From Karalla daura (lineage: Eukaryota > Chordata > Actinopteri > Chaetodontiformes > Leiognathidae): a stretch of DNA of 64,000 nt. This document shows, piece after piece, positions 63,701 through 64,000 of the stretch. The first letter of the stretch is position 1; every line of letters starts with the position of its first letter. Where the stretch lies: the NCBI GenBank assembly GCA_029224185.1, contig CM055188.1, positions 19,504,497-19,568,496 on the forward strand, read 5' to 3'. The notes beneath the pieces were generated by a model, which made no database searches, was not told the origin of the DNA, and worked only from the letters and a program-made list of their open reading frames with translations. Made by a program: the position numbers and the translations under genes.

Positions 63701-64000
63701 TTGATAAATGTCTCAGATAGGAGAGACATCGACATCTGGAGCTGCTGAGGAAAGAGACGTAATGTTGCCTGGGAACTTTCTAACTGAACTTTTGTTGAGT
63801 TGAGTTGTGCACTTGACAAAATAATTAATAAAATTGTGTATAATCTTCTGGTTTTGTCTTGTATTGCTTGACCAAACCCACAAAGACATTGTCTTGGAGA
63901 TATTATACACTGACCTCAGTAAGTTATGCCTAATTAGTGCATCTTTCTTCTCTGTCTCCCTTTAGAACTTTCTGCGCAACCAGAATAACAAAAACAACTA
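8665..64000 (+). CDS. itpr1: itpr1, inositol 1,4,5-trisphosphate receptor type 1 (46 coding exons, 3' end beyond window)
   Basis: The protein forms the tetrameric IP3-gated Ca2+ release channel of the endoplasmic reticulum. Joining 46 GT-AG exons gives one open frame of 6,032 nt (residues 1 to about 2011), close to mammalian ITPR1 throughout. Seen in order: suppressor domain (1-223), IP3-binding core (224 to about 617), armadillo-like regulatory solenoid, and the SII region with flanking RRDS sites at Ser1602 and Ser1769. All listed mammalian IP3 contacts are present: RTTGR at 265-269, R517/K521/R524 (mammalian 504/508/511) and Y580/R581/K582 (mammalian 567-569). The +13 shift comes from extra residues beside SI. 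SI and SII are type-1 features, which argues against itpr2 and itpr3. The RIH-associated domain, pore and tail lie to the right of the window. The a or b teleost copy cannot be decided here. Exons are listed separately. Confidence 0.96.
8757..11534 (+). other. itpr1: Intron after coding exon 1, with TATA-like elements
   Basis: A 2.8-kb intron. It carries TATAAATA at 9861 and TATAAAAA at 10203 in a stretch less AT-rich than its surroundings, with a donor-like AG/GTAAGA at 10312. No coding frame is recognised. Confidence 0.6.
10203..10312 (+). promoter_or_regulatory. itpr1: Possible internal promoter and alternative noncoding first exon
   Basis: TATAAAAA at 10203-10210 is followed 100 bp later by a consensus donor (CCTTAG/GTAAGATT, exon end 10312), the pattern of a short first exon. 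It contains no ATG. Splicing to exon 2 would make the first in-frame Met residue 63, giving a receptor without the start of the suppressor domain. A chance match is quite possible. Confidence 0.2.
11535..11605 (+). CDS. itpr1: itpr1 coding exon 2
   Basis: Residues 31-55 ([20 protein letters not shown] then KFR), part of the suppressor beta-trefoil. Acceptor TCTGCAG, donor G/GTAAGG. Confidence 0.95.
14430..14520. repeat. (CA)n microsatellite
   Basis: An interrupted CA run with a pure core of about 20 units at 14449-14484. The open frames across it are Thr-His or Cys-Val repeat translations only. Confidence 0.95.
17370..17560 (+). repeat. Fish interspersed repeat, copy 2
   Basis: Contains GTGTGGAGTTTGCATGTTCT, CTAGTCCAAAAAAACATGCA, GACTGGAGACTCTAAATAGC and GGCGGACTGGCGAC, in the order seen in the copies at 5426 and 41215. 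Confidence 0.7.
18327..18442 (+). CDS. itpr1: itpr1 coding exon 3
   Basis: Residues 55-93 ([20 protein letters not shown], then [19 protein letters not shown]) of the suppressor domain. Acceptor TCTCTCAG, donor CAT/GTATGT. Confidence 0.95.
18601..18687 (+). CDS. itpr1: itpr1 coding exon 4
   Basis: Residues 94-122 ([20 protein letters not shown], then VIQYGNVIQ), suppressor domain. Acceptor TTTCAG, donor CAG/GTGTGC. Confidence 0.95.
19414..19572 (+). CDS. itpr1: itpr1 coding exon 5
   Basis: Residues 123-175 ([20 protein letters not shown] onward to RSLGDS), the conserved MIR-type part of the suppressor domain. The donor AGT/GTGGGT is weak, but it is fixed by the reading frame into exon 6 (DS-VVIGD). 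Confidence 0.95.
19573..20847 (+). other. itpr1: Intron 5 (1.3 kb)
   Basis: Noncoding AT-rich DNA. I see no gene, structured RNA or recognisable mobile element in it. Confidence 0.6.
20848..20946 (+). CDS. itpr1: itpr1 coding exon 6
   Basis: Residues 176-208 ([20 protein letters not shown], then [13 protein letters not shown]), suppressor domain. Acceptor CTGTAG, donor GAG/GTACAA. Confidence 0.96.
21110..21193 (+). CDS. itpr1: itpr1 coding exon 7
   Basis: Residues 209-236 ([20 protein letters not shown], then NKETILKG), spanning the suppressor to IP3-core boundary (about residue 223). Donor GGG/GTAGGT. Confidence 0.95.
21516..21567. repeat. (TG)n microsatellite beside the exon 8 acceptor
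   Basis: About 25 TG units with one TTT interruption, ending 16 bp before the exon 8 acceptor, where a pyrimidine tract would be expected. Confidence 0.95.
21584..21730 (+). CDS. itpr1: itpr1 coding exon 8 (IP3-contact loop RTTGR)
   Basis: Residues 237-285. It carries R265-T266-T267-G268-R269, the IP3 phosphate-binding loop, at the same numbers as in mammals. Acceptor GATGACAG, donor GAG/GTCGGT. Confidence 0.96.
21862..21966 (+). CDS. itpr1: itpr1 coding exon 9
   Basis: Residues 286-320 ([20 protein letters not shown] onward to LAAEMGE). Mammalian ITPR1 ends this exon at the LAAE equivalent. Here the only in-frame GT donor (GAG/GTATGT) is 9 nt farther on, which adds Met-Gly-Glu. Confidence 0.92.
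22425..22570 (-). repeat. Degenerate fish interspersed repeat, copy 3 (reverse)
   Basis: Contains CATGCATGTCTTTAACTGTGGGAGGAAGAA, the reverse complement of the family core. The minus-strand open frame of about 154 codons at 22228-22692 overlaps it and is not taken as a gene. Confidence 0.5.
22786..22830 (+). CDS. itpr1: itpr1 coding exon 10: SI splice cassette
   Basis: 45 nt in phase 0, encoding [15 protein letters not shown] (residues 321-335). Mammalian SI is also 15 residues, starts with Val and has FEEE at the same place, so this is the orthologous cassette. SI is alternatively spliced in mammalian ITPR1 and lies in the ligand-binding region. Acceptor GCGCAG, donor TCG/GTAAGA. Confidence 0.88.
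22934..22963 (+). CDS. itpr1: itpr1 coding exon 11: putative 30-nt microexon beside SI
   Basis: 30 nt, phase 0 on both sides, encoding [10 protein letters not shown] (residues 336-345). It has a strong pyrimidine tract and CTCTAG acceptor, and a CAG/GTACTG donor. Mammalian SI joins directly to the exon that starts VDPDQDAS, matched here by exon 12 (LDADNEAL), so these ten residues look additional. It can be skipped without breaking the frame. Confidence 0.65.
23484..23638 (+). CDS. itpr1: itpr1 coding exon 12
   Basis: Residues 346-397, from [18 protein letters not shown] through [20 protein letters not shown], in the IP3-binding core. Acceptor TTTACCAG, donor AG/GTATAC. Confidence 0.95.
23639..26157 (+). 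other. itpr1: Intron 12 (2.5 kb)
   Basis: Noncoding. It contains TG/GA/CAGA microsatellite blocks at 24325-24402 and CA runs near 25040-25090, 25261-25284 and 25507-25533. No exon is supported. Confidence 0.7.
24325..24402. repeat. Compound (TG)n/(GA)n/(CAGA)n microsatellite
   Basis: Three adjoining simple-repeat blocks inside intron 12. Confidence 0.9.
26158..26257 (+). CDS. itpr1: itpr1 coding exon 13
   Basis: Residues 397-430 ([20 protein letters not shown], then [13 protein letters not shown]), second beta-trefoil of the IP3 core. Acceptor TTCTAG, donor CGG/GTGAGC. Confidence 0.96.
26350..26510 (+). CDS. itpr1: itpr1 coding exon 14
   Basis: Residues 431-484 ([20 protein letters not shown] onward to ITQNER), linking the beta-trefoil to the alpha-helical half of the IP3 core. 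Donor AG/GTATGT. Confidence 0.96.
26600..26741 (+). CDS. itpr1: itpr1 coding exon 15 (IP3 contacts R517, K521, R524)
   Basis: Residues 484-531. [16 protein letters not shown] carries the equivalents of mammalian R504, K508 and R511, needed for IP3 binding. Donor CAG/GTATGT. Confidence 0.96.
26835..26993 (+). CDS. itpr1: itpr1 coding exon 16 (IP3 contacts Y580-R581-K582)
   Basis: Residues 532-584 ([20 protein letters not shown] onward). It ends DYRKNQ, the equivalent of mammalian Y567-R568-K569. Acceptor CATCAG, donor CAG/GTAGGT. Confidence 0.97.
27083..27255 (+). CDS. itpr1: itpr1 coding exon 17
   Basis: Residues 585-642 ([20 protein letters not shown] onward to RKNREP), closing the IP3 core and entering the solenoid. 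Donor AG/GTGAGG. Confidence 0.97.
27681..27800 (+). CDS. itpr1: itpr1 coding exon 18
   Basis: Residues 642-682 ([20 protein letters not shown] onward to ILIET). Acceptor GTACAG, donor AA/GTGAGT. Confidence 0.96.
27885..28076 (+). CDS. itpr1: itpr1 coding exon 19
   Basis: Residues 682-746 ([20 protein letters not shown] onward to DQEVVSYY). The acidic [12 protein letters not shown] segment is conserved with mammals. Donor AG/GTCAGA. Confidence 0.95.
28231..28482 (+). CDS. itpr1: itpr1 coding exon 20
   Basis: Residues 746-830 ([20 protein letters not shown] onward to [11 protein letters not shown]), helical solenoid. Acceptor TCACAG, donor GA/GTGAGT. Confidence 0.97.
28574..28715 (+). CDS. 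itpr1: itpr1 coding exon 21
   Basis: Residues 830-877 ([20 protein letters not shown] onward to NKLTFE). Acceptor ATTCAG, donor GAG/GTACTG. Confidence 0.96.
28798..28951 (+). CDS. itpr1: itpr1 coding exon 22
   Basis: Residues 878-929 ([20 protein letters not shown] onward to KCEENK). In mammals the 9-codon SIII cassette lies directly after this exon. I found none in the following 456-bp intron. Confidence 0.96.
29408..29598 (+). CDS. itpr1: itpr1 coding exon 23
   Basis: Residues 929-992 ([20 protein letters not shown] onward to [11 protein letters not shown]). Acceptor GTTACAG, donor CAG/GTGTGA. Confidence 0.97.
29686..29824 (+). CDS. itpr1: itpr1 coding exon 24
   Basis: Residues 993-1039 ([20 protein letters not shown] onward). 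The tail, a Thr/Ser/Asn-rich linker, differs from mammals as expected for a loop. Donor G/GTATGA. Confidence 0.95.
30063..30117 (+). CDS. itpr1: itpr1 coding exon 25
   Basis: Residues 1039-1057 ([17 protein letters not shown]). Acceptor ATACAG, donor AG/GTAATC. Confidence 0.95.
30213..30378 (+). CDS. itpr1: itpr1 coding exon 26
   Basis: Residues 1057-1112 ([20 protein letters not shown] onward to LMAFKQ). Acceptor TTTTAG, donor CAA/GTAGGC. Confidence 0.97.
30522..30689 (+). CDS. itpr1: itpr1 coding exon 27
   Basis: Residues 1113-1168 ([20 protein letters not shown] onward to SESDNKKK). The end is a charged, poorly conserved linker. Donor AAG/GTACAG. Confidence 0.96.
30846..30917 (+). CDS. 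itpr1: itpr1 coding exon 28
   Basis: Residues 1169-1192 ([20 protein letters not shown], then VVKE). The linker ends and the conserved [10 protein letters not shown] begins. Acceptor TTACAG, donor GAG/GTATGC. Confidence 0.95.
30989..31032. repeat. (TG)n repeat abutting the exon 29 acceptor
   Basis: About 22 TG units fill the 3' part of a 118-bp intron and run straight into TGCAG at the exon 29 acceptor, leaving almost no pyrimidine tract. Confidence 0.97.
31036..31173 (+). CDS. itpr1: itpr1 coding exon 29
   Basis: Residues 1193-1238 ([20 protein letters not shown] onward to LLQIPYEK), start of the second RIH-type helical region. Donor AAG/GTGCAA. Confidence 0.96.
31279..31404 (+). CDS. itpr1: itpr1 coding exon 30
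   Basis: Residues 1239-1280 ([20 protein letters not shown] onward to LFLNPG). Acceptor CATCAG, donor GGG/GTGAGT. Confidence 0.97.
31517..31717 (+). CDS. itpr1: itpr1 coding exon 31
   Basis: Residues 1281-1347 ([20 protein letters not shown] onward to CQDIVMAE), nearly identical to mammalian ITPR1. Acceptor CCTCAG, donor GAG/GTGAAT. Confidence 0.97.
32043..32294 (+). CDS. itpr1: itpr1 coding exon 32
   Basis: Residues 1348-1431 ([20 protein letters not shown] onward to THEDCIPE). Acceptor CCCCAG, donor GAG/GTGCAA. Confidence 0.97.
32295..33626 (+). other. itpr1: Intron 32 (1.3 kb)
   Basis: Noncoding AT-rich DNA. No repeat family, gene or RNA is recognised. Confidence 0.6.
33627..33752 (+). 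CDS. itpr1: itpr1 coding exon 33
   Basis: Residues 1432-1473 ([20 protein letters not shown] onward to FLVDICR). Acceptor TTTTAG, donor AGG/GTAAGG. Confidence 0.97.
33957..34085 (+). CDS. itpr1: itpr1 coding exon 34
   Basis: Residues 1474-1516 ([20 protein letters not shown] onward to SDQSTSLQ). Acceptor GTCTAG, donor CAG/GTATTC. Confidence 0.97.
34086..35133 (+). other. itpr1: Intron 34 (1.0 kb)
   Basis: Noncoding. No supported gene, RNA or mobile element. Confidence 0.6.
35134..35254 (+). CDS. itpr1: itpr1 coding exon 35
   Basis: Residues 1517-1557 ([20 protein letters not shown] onward to ACIKVLSDV). Acceptor TTACAG, donor G/GTAAGA. Confidence 0.97.
35389..35573 (+). CDS. itpr1: itpr1 coding exon 36 (first RRDS kinase site)
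   Basis: Residues 1557-1618 ([20 protein letters not shown] onward). RRDS at 1599-1602 matches the protein kinase A site at mammalian Ser1588/1589. The acceptor AATCCAG follows a long T run. Donor CAG/GTCTGT. Confidence 0.97.
36018..36919 (+). repeat. Left inverted arm of the foldback element
   Basis: It matches the right arm in reverse complement up to GGAAACGAAAGG, after which the two diverge. It holds the tip, four 133-bp units (36064-36592), an AT-rich stretch, GACCCGCCCCCC, and an X-box-like motif at 36898-36911. Confidence 0.9.
36064..36592 (+). repeat. Tandem 133-bp minisatellite, four units
   Basis: Unit starts (CCCCTAA) fall at 36064, 36198, 36331 and 36464. Units 2-4 are almost identical, while unit 1, nearest the tip, is clearly diverged in its first half. 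Confidence 0.92.
36919..38838. other. Central region of the foldback element
   Basis: About 1.9 kb without a protein-like frame. About 37505-38400 differs in texture (less AT-rich, with several short GC-rich runs) and may be a second, nested repeat, but I see no clear ends. A short run of ATA units lies near 38541-38560. Confidence 0.5.
38838..39500 (-). repeat. Right inverted arm of the foldback element
   Basis: It is the reverse complement of the left arm but shorter: just over two 133-bp units (about 39165-39460). The first 41 bp of the tip match the left arm, then the right arm jumps into the middle of a unit, so it has lost most of the diverged unit 1. X-box-like motif at 38846-38859. 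Confidence 0.9.
39795..40045 (-). repeat. Fish interspersed repeat, copy 4 (reverse)
   Basis: The reverse complement contains the family order: CATGTTCTCCCACAG, TCACAGTCCAAAAACATGCA, ACTGGTGACTCTCAATTGCC, GACTGGTGACATATCCAGGG. Confidence 0.75.
41215..41470 (+). repeat. Fish interspersed repeat, copy 5
   Basis: Contains TGTGTGGAGTTTTCATGTTT, TCACAGTCCAAAAACATGTA, GACTGGTGAGTCGACATTGC and GACTGCTGACCTGTCCAGAG, followed by a GATGAGATGATGGA-like tail. Confidence 0.75.
41688..41836 (+). CDS. itpr1: itpr1 coding exon 37
   Basis: Residues 1619-1668 ([20 protein letters not shown] onward to [12 protein letters not shown]). Acceptor TTATCAG, donor AA/GTAAGT. Confidence 0.97.
42251..42362 (+). CDS. 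itpr1: itpr1 coding exon 38 (ends GYGEK)
   Basis: Residues 1668-1705 ([20 protein letters not shown] onward to [11 protein letters not shown]). It ends in phase 0 directly before the SII cassettes. Donor AAG/GTATGT. Confidence 0.97.
42363..43898 (+). other. itpr1: Intron 38 (1.5 kb), upstream of the SII cassettes
   Basis: Noncoding. No mobile element or RNA gene recognised. Confidence 0.6.
43899..43934 (+). CDS. itpr1: itpr1 coding exon 39: SII cassette, first part (12 codons)
   Basis: 36 nt in phase 0, [12 protein letters not shown] (1706-1717), matching mammalian LISIDELDNAE at the start of SII. Acceptor CTTGCAG, donor GAG/GTTGAT is weak, as expected for a regulated exon. Confidence 0.88.
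46579..46608. repeat. (TG)n microsatellite
   Basis: About 15 TG units in intron 39, read as UG repeats in the transcript. Confidence 0.95.
46862..46922. repeat. Interrupted (TG)n microsatellite
   Basis: A broken TG run with a pure 3' block of about 16 units from 46891, in intron 39. Confidence 0.92.
49519..49554 (+). CDS. itpr1: itpr1 coding exon 40: SII cassette, second part (12 codons)
   Basis: 36 nt in phase 0, [12 protein letters not shown] (1718-1729), corresponding to mammalian LPPAPDSENATE. Acceptor AATCAG, donor GAG/GTGTGT. Confidence 0.85.
49898..49957. repeat. (TG)n microsatellite, about 30 units
   Basis: A nearly perfect TG run 344 nt downstream of exon 40, in the intron before the SIIC-like exon. 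Confidence 0.97.
50665..50712 (+). CDS. itpr1: itpr1 coding exon 41: SIIC-like cassette (16 codons)
   Basis: 48 nt in phase 0, [16 protein letters not shown] (1730-1745), matching mammalian ELEPSPPLRQLEDHKR in length and ends. The acceptor CCTTAAAG is weak and the donor AGG/GTAGGT is good, consistent with regulated inclusion. Exons 39-41 sum to 120 nt, exactly the 40 residues of mammalian SII. Confidence 0.9.
50827..50895 (+). repeat. (CACT)n array: TCAC repeats downstream of the SIIC-like exon
   Basis: About 17 perfect tetranucleotide units starting 115 nt after the exon 41 donor. In the transcript each unit contains UCAC, a YCAY motif of the type bound by NOVA splicing factors. Confidence 0.95.
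51520..51649 (+). CDS. itpr1: itpr1 coding exon 42 (second RRDS kinase site)
   Basis: Residues 1746-1789 ([20 protein letters not shown], then [13 protein letters not shown] onward). RRDS at 1766-1769 matches mammalian Ser1755. If SII is skipped, exon 38 joins here to make GYGEKG. Acceptor TTGATAG, donor G/GTGTGT. Confidence 0.95.
51650..53746 (+). other. itpr1: Intron 42 (2.1 kb)
   Basis: Noncoding. It includes a GC-richer block at about 52540-52750 with GTTGCCAGGCGACC (52615-52628, half-similar to an RFX site) and a short (CAG)n run at about 52745-52764. No gene is supported. Confidence 0.55.
53747..53931 (+). CDS. itpr1: itpr1 coding exon 43
   Basis: Residues 1789-1850. A variable start ([18 protein letters not shown]) replaces the mammalian poly-Gly linker, followed by the conserved [20 protein letters not shown] onward to [10 protein letters not shown]. 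Acceptor CATAG is fixed by frame. Donor CAG/GTGAGT. Confidence 0.93.
53932..61119 (+). other. itpr1: Intron 43 (7.2 kb)
   Basis: Noncoding. It holds (TG)n at 57739-57814, a CA run at about 58278-58318, and less AT-rich blocks at about 58400-58760 and 60040-60290 that could be regulatory. A minus-strand open frame at 58132-58662 crosses the CA run and is not taken as a gene. Confidence 0.6.
57739..57814. repeat. (TG)n microsatellite
   Basis: About 36 TG units with two GC interruptions near the 3' end. Confidence 0.96.
61120..61303 (+). CDS. itpr1: itpr1 coding exon 44
   Basis: Residues 1851-1912 ([20 protein letters not shown] onward). The mammalian segment KKKDDEVDRDAPSRKK reads [17 protein letters not shown] here, so the DEVD caspase-3 motif is absent. 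Acceptor CTACAG, donor G/GTGAGG. Confidence 0.96.
61540..61802 (+). CDS. itpr1: itpr1 coding exon 45
   Basis: Residues 1912-1999: a variable start ([20 protein letters not shown]), then [15 protein letters not shown] and the conserved [20 protein letters not shown] onward to NHNRDLQ. Acceptor TGATTAG, donor CAG/GTCAGC. Confidence 0.96.
61803..63965 (+). other. itpr1: Intron 45 (2.2 kb)
   Basis: Noncoding. About 62840-63900 has the layout of a decayed retroelement (see separate entry). The rest is AT-rich DNA. Confidence 0.6.
62840..63900 (+). mobile_element. Possible decayed, internally deleted LTR-element remnant
   Basis: Two related stretches about 910 bp apart (near 62870-62945 and 63790-63860) share TTGTTGAGTTRAGTTGTG followed by AATTAATAAA, a polyadenylation-type signal, as a pair of LTR ends would. 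Between them, at 63010-63027, TGGTGCCCAACATGGGGG resembles the primer-binding site complementary to tRNA-Lys. The interior has degenerate internal repeats and no recognisable gag or pol frame. The LTR borders cannot be fixed. Confidence 0.25.
63966..64000 (+). CDS. itpr1: itpr1 coding exon 46, cut by the window edge
   Basis: Residues 2000-2011 ([11 protein letters not shown] and part of the next codon), matching mammalian NFLRCQNNKTN just before the RIH-associated domain. Acceptor CTTTAG. The exon continues past 64000. Confidence 0.96.

Overview
The window looks like a teleost fish nuclear genome, probably a percomorph. The evidence is a large, intron-rich vertebrate gene with GT-AG introns, dense (GT)n and tetranucleotide microsatellites, several copies of a common fish interspersed repeat (core AGTCCAAAAACATG), and a foldback-type DNA transposon. 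I cannot name the species.

One protein-coding gene dominates. It is the plus-strand itpr1 gene for the type 1 inositol 1,4,5-trisphosphate receptor, the Ca2+ release channel of the endoplasmic reticulum. I could join 46 coding exons in one uninterrupted frame from the ATG at 8665 to the right edge, 6,032 nt or about 2,010 residues. The C-terminal third (end of the regulatory region, six-helix channel pore, tail) lies beyond 64000. Assignment to type 1 rather than ITPR2/ITPR3 rests on an SI exon and a 40-codon SII region, which are type-1 specific, and on both RRDS protein kinase A sites. Teleosts carry two itpr1 copies, and I cannot say which one this is.

Layout: 1-6900 is 5' flank with simple repeats and a fish interspersed repeat. 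6918-7064 is a (GATA)n array just upstream of a TATA box (7238) and a probable noncoding first exon (about 7268-7481) carrying a small upstream ORF. 8665-23638 encodes the suppressor domain and the first part of the IP3-binding core, including the SI region. 26158-35573 is an exon-dense block for the rest of the core and the regulatory solenoid. Intron 36 (35574-41687) holds a 3.5-kb foldback transposon with a 7-bp target duplication. 41688-53931 holds the kinase and SII splice region with large introns. 53932-61119 is a 7.2-kb intron. 61120-64000 carries the last exons and a possible decayed LTR-element remnant in the final intron.

Most notable points: an extra in-frame 30-nt microexon beside the SI cassette that I do not recognise from mammals; a (TCAC)n array (YCAY motifs, the NOVA recognition type) 115 nt downstream of the SIIC-like exon; a foldback element with RFX X-box-like motifs mirrored in both arms; absence of the DEVD caspase-3 site; and an upstream ORF with a strong Kozak context. 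No tRNA, rRNA or CRISPR, and no second convincing protein-coding gene, was seen.
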